DNA of 64,000 nucleotides from Nephromyces sp. MM_2019 (lineage: Eukaryota; Apicomplexa; Aconoidasida; Nephromycida): assembly GCA_015657535.1 (NCBI GenBank), contig JADHZB010001136.1, forward strand, positions 1-64,000. Direction: 5' to 3'. The notes below the pieces were generated by a model. That model was not told where the DNA came from and ran no database searches. It was given only the letters and a program-made list of their open reading frames with translations. Below, piece after piece: positions 52,612-64,000 of the stretch. A program made the translations under genes and the position numbers. How positions within the stretch are numbered: position 1 is the stretch's first letter; each line of letters begins with the position of its first letter.

Positions 52612-55600
52612 TTATACCTTCAAACTTTCGAAAAGTTTCTCTATAACTTGGCGGTAATCTTCCTTTATCTGCAAAATATAAGTTTCCTTGAAATATACGT
52701 GCTGAAGCATGCGATAATCTACTAGTAATTCAAAAAAGCACGTCTCTGCCAGAAACATTTTTTGATCATAAAGGCTAAAATCGAGGATAAATTCAAATAT
52801 AAACATCCAATCAACAGTTCAAATAGCAAAACGATATATGAGTGCTTCTTTTGGTCGCATGAAAGAGTGTGTACCAATGCTAATTCAAGCATGCTATCAC
52901 CATATATCTTTCAGACTATCTCCACACACATAGCTTCAGCTTTCAGATAATCTCCACACACACTTTATATTTCACAGACCTTTTCAAGAAAACATAGACT
53001 TGAACTATAAACTTAAACTAAATTAAAAAAAAAAGAGGTAATTCATGATATTTTTTTGATAGCTAGTTGCTAATAGCTGATAATAATACGGGAAAAAGCG
53101 TAGTATTCGGCAGGTTTCTAGATTACAAAGTATTAAAATCCGTATGATGCCGGATACCTCTTTTTTATGAAGGATTAATAACATTTATAGATGGTACTGA
53201 GTCTATAGTAGAACAAATGGCACAAGATGTAGTAATTTTTTTACAGGAAAATCCTCTTTTGAAAAATGGTATGATCCTTGCAAAAACCACTTTTTAAAAA
53301 GAATTGCAAGAGTATCACACATCATACCTATTTTTCTCTGGCATTCAAAACTGTTTTCAACTAGCCAGAAAAACATCTTTTTCATCTTCACCAGAGTTGA
53401 ACATATCAGCAAGTCTCAAAATTTTTACACTTTGCTTTATAAAGCAAGGAAGCAACTACCTACCTTTGGAACATTATCTTCTGCTGCATCGTTATATTTA
53501 TCACAATCAAGGATTCCACCAACTGTAACCATCAAAGGTATTTTTCTAGGTAGCAAACCTATAGAAGGATAACTTATTCCTGCCCCTAAAAAAAATTGGA
53601 CAACACACTTATGTAGCGACGCATATACAACAAGAACCGCATACTTCAATAGCACTAGAAATCTCAAGTATTACATAAAATCATAATGGCCCTTCACATA
53701 GAGATAATACCAATAGTAAGCTGCAACACTAAAAGTAAACTCATTATTATATCATATGCTTAATTATACTTTTTCTTTTCTTCCCATTATCACGTTTTAA
53801 ATCTCTTTAATTTTTGCTACAAATAAGTTCGTATTTGACAAATTTTCTCCTCTAAAAAACCTCTTCTAAGGTAATTAATCCTTGTAAATCACTATATTTC
53901 CATCAATGTTGCTATTCAGCTTACTGAAGTCATTGAAAGTCTGGCAGGGAGCAGAATCCCAAAAATAAGTCACTACTTTGGCTCTTTCATTAGATGATTC
54001 AACAAAAAATTCACAGCCAGTATAGGAAGGCGACCAAGGCTCCTCCTCTTATTCTTGCAAAAATGCACTCAAAAACTTCTTTGCGACTGCCTACTACGCA
54101 TCACACGATTGCCTGAATTTATAGCTTCGAAAGCGAATCATAGAAACAATCACTCCTTTTGTATTTTCAAGCAAAAAAGGCACATTTTGCCCTGCTAGAT
54201 CTCTAGAAAAAACTGGTGAAGCAGTAGATAAAGACCTAATAAGGATCTGCTAATGCTTCTTAATCATACGTATATATGACTAAAGTCATAAAAACTCAAG
54301 TAGATTTCTGCATGTAGTAAATATTAAATTGTATAAAGAAAAGGACATTCATAAATAAATACATCTTCAAAAGTCTTTTTTATCAGAAGCAAGTTTTTTA
54401 AGAAAAATTATAATAATTTAAAATAATGGAATATAAAAAAATCAAAATTGAATATAATTAATGAAAAAAAATGACGGATAAAAAACCCCAAAAGGTGTAC
54501 AGAAACACACACACCCCAAAGGTACTCGAGCAAGAACTCCTGAAAATTAGAAAGCATACACATCCCCCAAAAAAAACCTTAAAAGAGGATTTCATTGAAT
54601 TATATGAACGAATAAAAAACCGGAATTTACCAACAAAAAAAGGCAGGGAGAAACCGAGATATTTCCTAGTAAGGAAGCAAACAGGAAGCATTAAGCGCTT
54701 CCACAAGCCGTCCGGGCAAGTATACAATGAATCTTCTCCAAACGTATAAACCTGATGGCCAGAAGCAGCACAGTGATAATGAGTTTTGAGTTTTAAAAAT
54801 TTCAACAGCCAAAAATCTACATAGGATAAAAACGAGTCGAGAAAAATTTCCAGTAAATCAATAACCAAACGAAGTAGCAATCTCATGCATGTAGGAATGA
54901 TGATCTATATTCAGTTCTACACAGGAAAAGAAGGTGGTAAAACACCGAAATAAGCCAATACTTCACTCCAAAATTATTACAAAACCACAGAAAATATATT
55001 AAAAAAAGGTAAGTAAGAAGATCAGCAGAGTTTAGAAATAGATAGTAGGATCAAAGTGATTAGAAATTAATTAGAAGCAAACAAACTCAAAAATGCTGAT
55101 ATTTTCGCACTTCATGCCTCTACGGGTAGCAAATAAGAGATGCAGCTTAAAGGAGTAACATATATATTAAAAACACCCGCCTCAATTAAGGCAAGTAACT
55201 CCACTAGCACCTATCATAAAATATAACACACGCATTATTTCCTTGGTACACAAAGCAAACGCTACGTTAATGTACGTAGATTGTACAGCAGCATCAGAAC
55301 TGCATGCACTAAAAGCAATTAGAGTTTATAAATTCCCGAAAAAAACTGCAAAAGTGATGTGATTACTTTTATGAGAAAGTTTAAATTGAGCATAACTAGA
55401 AGCACACACACTCGCACAGTGGAGGTTATCTGCAGAAATTAAAAAAATACACACCCACACACACTCAAGCACACTCGCGCACACTCAAGCACACTCACAC
55501 CCCACTCACACTCACACTCACTTATACACACTCGCTCATACACACCCCCACTCACACCTTTATAAATCTAAATAAACACTGAAAAACTTTCATGAAATCC

Positions 55601-58600
55601 TTCTCCATACTTGAAGGTGGCGTGCATTTTTTTCGCCATACTGCGTGTTGATACACTCCACTTTTCTCATCTCCCTAGGCAGACTGATCCGAGTGGCAAA
55701 CAGGGTGAATAACACCGTCCCCCATTACTTACACAATTCTAATTGATTTGAAAAAGATATAAAAAAAGTCACATTCATCCCACCTCAAACACACTATTGA
55801 AAGCTAAAAACACACAAATTTCACCGGAATCACATAAGCTCCTAAATCCAGCGCAATCTTGAAGAATCCTCGTCTAGTCGAAAGAAAAACAGAATGGTAT
55901 CCTGTGGAGATAAGCTCAGATTCACGAGCTCCTCCCACCACAACCACTACTGCACGGTTTGGTTTTCTGACGAAAAAAAAAGACATTTTTCGCAAGTATT
56001 TCACTTCTAAAGCAGCTCATAATAAAAATTAATATTTTGCCTCCGACAGCATATGGGGGGGATGAGTTAAACCAAAATTAGCGATTATATCTACGGTAAT
56101 TAGCGATGCTTCACATGAGTATATCAGGCTGAGAAACAAGCATCAAAAAGTGCGTGAAACAGCGAGTTAAAAGATGTTCGTTGCTAGGCGTGAGGAGGGG
56201 GTTTTCCCATTAACGGAGTAACATCAAGAAAGAGAGAGATATATACATATCCATATCCAATAAATAGGCTGGATATTTTCTGGTAAAAAAAGCGGAAAAC
56301 TCCCATAAAGTATGCGTAGAGAGGGTGTATTAGATGAGGTTATCAACACACACCATACTTAAAAATTCGGGTTAAAAATGCAATGCAAAATTGATTTTAT
56401 AGAGTGAGAAATTTATCAAATGATGTGCTAAAAAAACCCTTAGGATGAGAAATTACGAGAAAAAAAATTTCAGAATGCTTAAAATCAGCTTTTAATTCAA
56501 AAAAGCTCTCAATATATGATGCTACAAAGTCATCAGTTTTGCACTTCATTACTTTTAAATTAACAAAGTCCTCATCTAAAGATATTTTCAGAAATTTCCT
56601 TTTCAATTGTTTTTATAATTTATTTCCGTATCTCACATGGCAAGCATTGTCATTCATAAAGTATACATTCAAGCAGCCCTAAATGATGTTATTTTCTAGT
56701 GCTTTTTCGCACAAATTTTCCGTATAAAATAAGAGATTAGCAGACCTCAATTATAGAGGTTGTCTACTATGTCCCTGGATGCGCATCACTATATATTTAT
56801 GCCATCACCCTACCTCTTCAAGAAGCTCCGTATTGCTTCCGAACTTGCAGAAATTACCCCCATGCTTAGCAGGAAATCACTAAAAATAGGAATCCTCAAA
56901 ACCACATTCAGTGTAGCTACACCAACCTCACAGTCTATACGCAACATGAGAGATATTTCATCCGTGTGAAACTGACACATTTTCAGCATTCTTGGGGCAG
57001 TTGTTAAAGAATTTTGAAGTATTCAAAAGAGGCATCAAATCTTAGGTTTATTTGCAAGGATGGGAATATACTGTCAACTACTAAAATTTACGGGAAAAAA
57101 CCATAAAAGTACACTATATAATACATCAAAGAAGAGGGAAAAAACACATAAATTTTGTAAACTCTTCTACGCTAATCTGTAGTTTCCAAGAGATATTTAT
57201 TGCGTTCCGTCTAGGTTTCCGAAATATCAAAGCAGACTAAAACTTCATACAATTAGCACACAGATCATTTCCAAATCGAGTGCTTAACTTGAAACTCCCA
57301 CAATCTTTGCTAAGTTAGGCGCAGATTTGGGGAAAAAATACACGCTATCAAACACACCCTTATGCAACAGATATGACGAGCAGACACCTTTGAGTGTTAG
57401 CACCCGACCGGCAGAGCAGTTGCATCGCTGTGAGTTGCACACACACATCAATAAGTGATGTCAAGATCAAAGCAATGCTGTGAGATTGATACTAGTAAGA
57501 TATAAAATTTAGTCTTTTAGTGAATTTAAGATGCTGCATGAGACAAGGTACGTAAGGAATATCGCAGGAAACTGCCCAGCTCACTCACCACAAATTTGCT
57601 GAAAGAGCTCAGAACTTCGACAAAACGTCAAAATGCAGCCAAGTGCAAAAATACCGTGCTGAACGAGAAAAAACCGCATTTTAATTCAAATAAAATGTCA
57701 ATTCGCTGCATCTCAGAGGGGCTACAACAAATTCTATTTAGGAATTCAAGAAAACCAATAAAAAAAACAATAAAAATTTGCTTAAATAGAAGATCAACCA
57801 CCGATAGGACTAGTGAAAAAACATGCTCTATGCGAAAACAGCATAAATTTTAGAGATATAGCACAGAAGGGGCTTTTTGTTGCTACTGAACAAGTATACA
57901 TAAATAGATTACTCTTAAATTTGAGGGTCTTCATTTCTTTATTAAAAAGAGCCATCTGTATCTCCTTCTTTCGCCATTCCTACTAATCATAATGGTTCAT
58001 GCTCTAAATCTAATAACCAAATTTAGATCCGATAAAAGCCAGGTATGAAAATTTATTGCTTCTAAAGAAGAAACTCAAACATTCAATACTATAACTAATA
58101 CAGTTAATACTAATAGCAATTATTATTGAAAAAAAGGGTCTATAAAAGGGGAAAATGCAGTAAGTTTCAAGATGCTAGACCGGATGGTAGCCTATCAGCA
58201 AAGGTTTTTTCTGAAGGATGATTTTTTTCTTGTTCGTATTGACTACTTCCAACGGGAAGTAGTCGGCAGCATAGTCCCAGGTAATCCATTTCCTCAGCTG
58301 AAAAAAAACCGTGATGAGACAGAGAGTATTTTATAAGTAATTTAACACGATGGTGGAATCTGGCAGCATATTTTTTGAATTCCTGCAGCCAGTAGCTTCC
58401 AACTAAAAGAAAAGTATGATTTTAGTTTGAACCTACAAGAAAATTCATGAATTCAGTGACTACTACATATATATCCCCCCGAATTAAAAACTGGAGGTAA
58501 ACTAACTGAATAAAAATGCTATTTTATAGTGTAACCTTCTGATTAGGGGTAAAAAGAAGAAACTATTAGATGAAGGCAGCATGAGCGCAATTGGTAGGCA

Positions 58601-59396
58601 ATAGGAGTATGTAACACATTAATTGCAGTCATGATTATGCTGCCAAGAGGTGGAAATAAGCGGCGAATCTGGTCGCTAAAAAAACCGGAAAAAAATATGC
58701 AGAAAAGAAAAAAGGTTCGCAATAACTACAATTGCAGACCTTCAAGAAACAAGCTATTTTAAAATTGCCAAGTATCACGCTACCCACAAAAAAAAAGAGG
58801 ACTCGCTGATTAATCATGAAAAAAGGGACTTTTATCTCAAAGCTGTCTTAAAATAGGAAATGAAAAAGCAATTTCTTGAAATTAGCAGAATAAAGCAAAC
58901 TTTACGGCAGGGCACAAGTTCAAGCTTAAAGAGTGAAAAAAAATATACAAAAAAAAAGTTGCTTCTCGCATTAAATCCTTCGAAATCACGAACCTTTGGG
59001 AGGAAACTATCTCTATTTAACGAACGTGTTAGGCAGTAAATCAAGTAGGGTAAATAGAACCACCAAATCTCTTCTAACCAAAGAATGCATGCCAGATTGA
59101 TGCATAAGCAGATGGGTAAAATATGGACTAAGAACCATACTGCAGCAGTCTGCCGCAAGCTTCTCCATAGAGGTTTCAGGCCCTTTGTTTTACTAAACTC
59201 ATTGTACCGGGTTATTACTTTCCAACATATGGCCAAGACTATGTCCAGTATCAGTAACGATGCATAGATGGCCAAAGCATTTATGAATAGAGTTTTGGCT
59301 CTTATCTGGAGCTCAAATGGTTCCCATAGAGCACATGGAACGATCTTTGCCTTACGACAAGCCCATAACATCCCGGGCAAAGTAGGTTCTTCAAGG
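52612..59396 (-). CDS. DGAT2: Diacylglycerol acyltransferase, DGAT2 type
   Basis: Exons in transcript order: 59396-58994, 58297-58181, 57658-57589, 56934-56814, 55966-55825, 54751-54631, 53585-53464, 52668-52612. They give 383 residues with all phases consistent. DGAT2 makes triacylglycerol from diacylglycerol and acyl-CoA in the endoplasmic reticulum. Signatures in order: YFP block in DYAADYFPLEVV; GYHPHGIF, the HPHG active-site motif, split by an intron after HP; NRAVVVVVGGARES; STRRGFFKIALDLGAYVIP; VYTFGEDSLY; GLLPRKIPLMVTVGG; and a helical end (DYRQVIEKLFESLKV). The first exon has two strongly hydrophobic stretches (about residues 30-55 and 75-115), as expected for the membrane hairpin but longer than usual. 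The first exon starts by splicing, so the true ATG is upstream or is the internal Met near 59373. The stop TAA overlaps a possible donor (AAG|GTATAA), so a further 3' exon is not excluded. Confidence 0.9.
55389..55560. repeat. CACACT-rich microsatellite, DGAT2 intron
   Basis: About 120 bp of imperfect CACACTCAAG, CACACTCGCG and CACTCACA units inside the intron 54752-55824, densest at 55445-55555. Confidence 0.85.
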
Positions 59397-59471
59397 CTAG
59401 AGGTAAAAAAATAAACTTTTCTGCATAGATGTATTTTCCCTTATATTACGCGGAACCTTTTATAACCATAC

Positions 59472-60768
59472 CTTCTGAGGAGGCGACTCAGATCTACATG
59501 CTATATATGAATGAGTTCAGAGATAATGTGCGTTGCGGGAAATTTATATCGAGAAAAAAGCCCTATCGAGAAAAAAGCCCACATGAGAAGATGCGTGTCT
59601 AGAATACAAGGAAGGTGAACCCCTGTATCCCCAGTCTTGCGTGGCTTCCAATATATATATATTGCAATCTCTAAACCTGCCACTGGAAGTGGGGAACAGA
59701 GCTTAAAGATATGCGAAAAAAAAGGCGAAAACTTCGTATTAACGATACATAGAGCGCGGGAGCTACTTCTCAAGACTATACTAAACGCAACCCTGTGCTA
59801 GTAATATAGAACCACTCCCTAAAACTGCAGCAAATTATGAGTTGAAGAGTGTCCCTTGTATGAAAGTTCTTCCTGCAACAATTGAAAACAATAGACAAAA
59901 TTGCAAGGTTTGCATGATTGACGATTTTGAGAAGTACTTTTTCAAATAAATCTGTACCGTCAACCCAGTCATAGTCATGCCCGCTGCACGAAGGCACGGC
60001 GTGCACTTTTTTGAGCCCAAGGTGGTTCACCAATACATCCGGCAATTCAACAAAAAAGTATTCTAGATTATCTGGTGTGAGTAGTAAATAATGCAGGCTA
60101 GGAGCTTGAAAACCCTAGAAAAGGTATGTGCTAAAGTTTTTTAGATTATCTTATGTGAGTGGTAAATAATGCAGGTTTAGAGCTTGAAAATACTAGAAAA
60201 CATGTGTGCTATTTCATGTACAAGCTGGTTGGCTATCTATTGCTCATAATATCACAATACCAGAGGCATTTATCAAAATAGTTAATAAACTAGCTCTGCA
60301 ACTGAGAACTAATTTGAATAGTCCTAGAGGTCTTAAAATGGCGACAAAGATTTTGATTGTCCTAGACCAAGACACTGCATATCCTCTCCTCTCGAATAAA
60401 TTATCAGCAATTTGAAGGATTCTATTAAGAAAATGTCAAAAATTCTGCTTAATATTTTCATGGTCTTTACTGGAATGACCTTCAACAAAGCTGCTTTAAG
60501 TTGGTAGCTAGTTTCAGTAAAGTTGATGCATCGGGTAGAATCAGCGGCAAAAAGATAAATAATTATCATACTGATTGCTTCCTCTTGTTGAAAAGCTTTT
60601 TATTTTTGTATCATACTGATTGCTTCTTCTTATGAAGCTTTTTAATAATTCTAGTTTCTGATGAAGTGAGGACCCTACACGACTCGGTGTTTCTCTGCGA
60701 TAAGGGTTGCGTACCGCAGAAACTTCTACCGGAGGAAGCGCATAGGTGCAGCTTTTCCGTTGTGAAGT
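59472..60768 (-). CDS. Possible 5' exons of the DGAT2 gene, or a separate upstream gene
   Basis: Four phase-compatible segments lie directly upstream of DGAT2: an exon ending at 60617 (start unsure, at or below 60768; NPYRRETPSRVGSSLHQK), 60421-60261 (LQIADNLFERRGYAVSW), 60062-59958 (FVELPDVLVNHLGLKKV, then GHDYDWVD), and a 22-nt microexon 59493-59472. Phases run 2, 1, 1, 2 and the last feeds the DGAT2 exon at 59396 without a frame break. I recognise no domain in them. If joined, DGAT2 would gain at least 140 residues. The first segment has no good acceptor or ATG and is the weakest. They might instead form an independent gene. Confidence 0.38.
60066..60205. repeat. Two-copy 78-bp direct repeat
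   Basis: GATTATCT(G/T) followed by a GTGAGT and AATAATGCAGG core begins at 60066 and 60144, with high similarity over about 60 bp. The first copy overlaps the acceptor of the putative exon 60062-59958. Confidence 0.82.
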
Positions 60769-62509
60769 CAGTTATTTAAAAGCCTAGAGATATCTTATGG
60801 GATTTAACTGTATGGAAAAAAATTTGTGAAAAACTCTTTATACGTCGATTTATAATTTTAATTTTAGGTCTGATAATAGTTCTATATAGCATAATAAAAA
60901 GGGACTATAATATATCTTTTAGCAAGGTCATATTAAGTGTATTTTTAGATGAACTTTTATAGCTATAGTTTTAGAAAACCTAGTTTTCACTGATTTCACA
61001 GCTCAATAATTTGATTGATTTCATCTTGGTACAAAGAATTAAAGTGCTTGGTATGCGGTTCACTTCCAATTAAAGTTTAATTTGAGGTTCATCGTTATAC
61101 CCTTAGTTTTGAAAGCATTCTCCTTTGTTAATCTGCTTTCAATATGAAGCGCAGCATCACTGATAACCCAGCTACCGACATATTTTATAGCAAAAACAAT
61201 TTTTATGACGGAACTCTAGATCTGTAGTAAATCTTCAAAATCCTACTCCTTTGTGCTCACGTGATCTTAAATATCACAATGTGCTGTATAAGCTTCCCCA
61301 AGAGTTTCGTGCTGGCCGTTTGTTGCCCTAGTTCTGCTTGAGTCTCTCGGTATTCAATCTAGTGGCAATGAAAAGACTTCTTTAATAATAGAACTTTTAG
61401 TTCATCTTTGCAAAGTTAAAATTTTTATCACGCCACGATAAATAACCTAGTAGTCATGAAGCGCTTGTACCATATATCTTCTCCTATCTGAGACGAAGCA
61501 ATTCCAGGTTACTTTGCTTTTACTTCAATTATCGCAAAGAAAAGGTTAGACTCATTCTGACGGGCTTTCCAGAAACAGGTTGAGCAATTTATCATATGTA
61601 TTCACGATTATTCGATAGGAAGGATTATATAAGCTATCATCTATGAATTATAAATTATAAATAAAAAGATAGAACTTAAAACTCTGATACCATTTTACAG
61701 AAGGTTGATATATGTAAATCTTTTTGTAACTATGTCTCTAGGCAAATATAAAACATTAGTCCTTTTTACCGAGCTAGTTTCTCATTAAACAGGGAAATAC
61801 TCACTGTTACGGAATCGTAAGAAAGCCATTGTGCAGGAGATAAGTGGTACTAACGCATGAGAAAAAAAATATGCTGGAAACTTGAAAGAAGCCAAATTTT
61901 GCTTGAGTATTATAATAGGGCTTGCATGGTCAAATTTCAAGTCCCGAAGAAGTAATGATAACCTTCAGGCCATTGCGTTACACTCTAAAAATTTTTGATT
62001 CGATCAAAGTTTTATGGGAATATCGCTGTTCTATATATTAATTTGCGCTTGAATATAAAAGTAACTTTGCCTATGTAAATTGATAAAAACATGAAATTCG
62101 CCATATAAGACATGAGTTTCGCTAAACAAAAATATTATTTTCTTGCTAGATGAAAATATGCTTTTTCTGCTATTCAGGAAAATGCCCCTGAATACACGCT
62201 GGCCCTAGCAAAACTATTGAGCAAAATTCTTATTCATATTAAATATCAGACTTTTTTGATGTCAAAAAGGGCATCAAGATTACCAGGCTGCTTAAATGAA
62301 ATGCAGTATTATTTCCTGCCAAAAAGTAGTCTATTGAAATTCCTGCCAGGCTAATTTCAATGTGTCGATTTTACTCTTGGATATTACAGTTTTTAGTTTT
62401 TGTATTTTTGCATGTTTGGTATGATTAGAAGATGTATTTTTTGGTTTTTATTTTATATTTTTATTAGAACCCTCATCAGAATTTAAAAAAAATGTTTCTA
62501 GAATAAAAA

Positions 62510-62525
62510 TTTTAGGGTTTAGGGT
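62510..62525. repeat. Interstitial telomere-like repeat (TTTAGGG type)
   Basis: Two TTTAGGG units in direct succession (TTTTAGGGTTTAGGGT) in AT-rich non-coding DNA. Confidence 0.78.
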
Positions 62526-63179
62526 AAATTATTTTTTTAATTATTTATTTTACTTTTACACTTTATAACAAATACACTAAAAAATACAAAAAATTCTTCA
62601 AATACTTTTTTTTTTGTATTTAGGCATCATATTAATTTTTCTGTTTGTGCTTCACACGCAATGAAGTTATGATGGGTGTTAATCCTATTATTTTCCAGGC
62701 AAATTTTCAGCAGAATAATATTCGTGCTGGAGCAGTTAAAGACTAAATGCATCATCATACTGCTTAGAAGAGGCAAAAGAAATATCCTGTACTTTTTAAT
62801 GGTAATGCTCCGACTGGTGAGAAAGTTATGAAGTCCGTAGAAATCAGAGTATGACGCTTTTTGCGGGCCATCTCGAAAATATAACTTTCAATCTGCAGTA
62901 CTGCTATTTCGAGTCAAGGCAACAACGTTTAGTTCAAAGGGATAATACAAGGTTTTGATGTAAGTTTATTCCATGGAAAATACTTTGAAAAGCTGGCTGA
63001 AGGTCTCGGTAACATTATCGAGCCACTAAGAACTTGCCTCGCTATAAGTGTGCAACCATTGAGATTTGCATAAACACAAGGCGCTAATTATGACATGCGA
63101 AGCTCACTGGCAAAAAGGAGACCTGGGAATCAGTTCCGTGACAGCATCCGAAGACCTTTGAATAAAATTGTACAGAGGG

Positions 63180-63265
63180 ACTTGAGTAGTGTGTGTGTTG
63201 GTAGCCAGTTTATAGGTGGTAGCTAGCATGTATGTTGGTGGCTAACGTGTAGGTTAAGGCGATTA
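63180..63265. repeat. Degenerate G/T-rich direct repeat
   Basis: Imperfect units of the form TTGGTAGCCAGTTTATAGG, GTGGTAGCTAGCATGTATG and TTGGTGGCTAACGTGTAGG, about 20 bp each, follow a short TG run. Confidence 0.65.
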
Positions 63266-64000
63266 TAGTGGAGTGATGGTATTAGTGTCATGGTCCAGAT
63301 AAGTTTATGCAGTCACATCGGAAGTGATGCTACCATAAAATAAATAGTAAATTAATTAACACAATTTCAATTCTTTTCCTCGTTTCAGAACGCTTTGTAG
63401 TTATAGGAGCATGCGATCTGATAATTTATTACTTTTTAGCGCGTCTTTAATACCCTGGATTACCCATGTATGCTGCACTTTCAGATTAATAGTATAGACG
63501 ATCTTATTACGCTTACCTCACTCTGCGTAAATCCACAAAGGAAAATGCCAAATCCAAGCTAAATTCGCAACATAGAATTTTATAAAATCAAGCGAAAGCC
63601 GTTGCTTCTTAATCATTCTAAAATAACGGTAGTGATTGATGTTATGCACAACTCACAACCTGTGGCATACTTGATGTTCACAGCATCCTCACACTAAAAA
63701 CGCTTCTGCAAGTTGTACTCTCCTCATTAGCTGCCATTAATGCTACGCATGCTCGTATTACAGGATAAAATTCATACTTAGTACTATCAGACAGCTTATA
63801 CTGTATTGAAATATTAGCATATAATCCTAAACCATCTATGAGGGATGCTAGTCAGTGGTAGCTCTGTCTGAGTTACCTCCAATAAGTTGATAAAGCGCTT
63901 CAAAACACCCGTGAGGCTTTCTAAGGGATATGTTTGTACTTTTTGGAAAAGCTTTGCTTCAAAATGGTGAATATGATGAAATCAAGAGGCAGATATAAAA

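Larger units (their letters stand above)
60770..64000. other. Terminal 3.2 kb, no gene recognised
   Basis: Very AT-rich sequence without long open frames on either strand. It contains one telomere-like motif at 62510 and a degenerate G/T-rich repeat near 63180-63265. No splice-consistent exon set was found; a gene with short exons could be missed. Confidence 0.45.

Noticed and set aside
54471..54749. 92-codon plus-strand frame rich in Lys and Arg
   Set aside because: It is antisense to the DGAT2 exon 54751-54631 and its flanking intron; the minus strand carries the recognised motifs.
59776..60045. 89-codon minus-strand frame taken as a single gene
   Set aside because: Only its 5' part has coding-like composition; a GTACAG donor after codon GAC and a phase match to the next exon suggest it is an exon ending at 59958, not a complete gene.

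Overview
The window is nuclear DNA of an intron-rich, AT-rich alveolate, most likely an apicomplexan. The evidence is two alveolin (inner membrane complex) genes, a multi-EGF type I membrane protein of micronemal type, short interstitial copies of a TTTAGGG telomere-type repeat, and dense GT-AG introns with exons of 8 to about 600 bases. I see no prokaryotic, organellar or viral gene arrangement. Gene models below were assembled by eye from reading-frame continuity, splice-site dinucleotides and intron phase. For the recognised genes every exon junction keeps phase, and each complete model totals a multiple of three.

Layout. 14-2342 (+): 3' part of a gene with five EGF modules, a transmembrane segment and an acidic tail. 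5058-6544 (-): SPT4 elongation factor. 10099-10767 (-) and 11046-11288 (+): two small candidate genes of unknown function. 11552-13103 (-) and 14445-16199 (+): two alveolins transcribed divergently from a shared 1.3 kb interval. 17304-24106 (-): complete 15-exon poly(A)-specific ribonuclease PARN with all catalytic residues. 24762-24950 (-): an orphan helical exon flanked by tandem repeats. 27155-35361 (-): an ERCC8/CSA-like WD40 protein, with a second candidate gene (29419-30522, same strand) inside its 2.9 kb intron. 38779-43426 (-): complete CDC48/p97 AAA ATPase in 11 exons. 47342-49293 (-): a signal-like exon and a candidate membrane protein. 52612-59396 (-): a DGAT2-type acyltransferase, possibly with further 5' exons to about 60.8 kb. 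About 60.8-64 kb: nothing recognised.

The recognised genes serve transcription elongation (SPT4), mRNA 3'-end turnover (PARN), transcription-coupled repair or ubiquitin ligase targeting (ERCC8), ubiquitin-dependent unfolding (CDC48), storage lipid synthesis (DGAT2) and the parasite pellicle and surface (alveolins, EGF protein). They are ordinary chromosomal neighbours and not an operon-like system. Recurrent oddities are two-copy or few-copy direct duplications of about 62-78 bp at several places, mostly in introns, and telomere-like islands inside PARN introns. I did not find a convincing new multi-gene system. The best leads are the divergent alveolin pair, the nested gene, the repeat-flanked orphan exon and the possible 5' extension of DGAT2.
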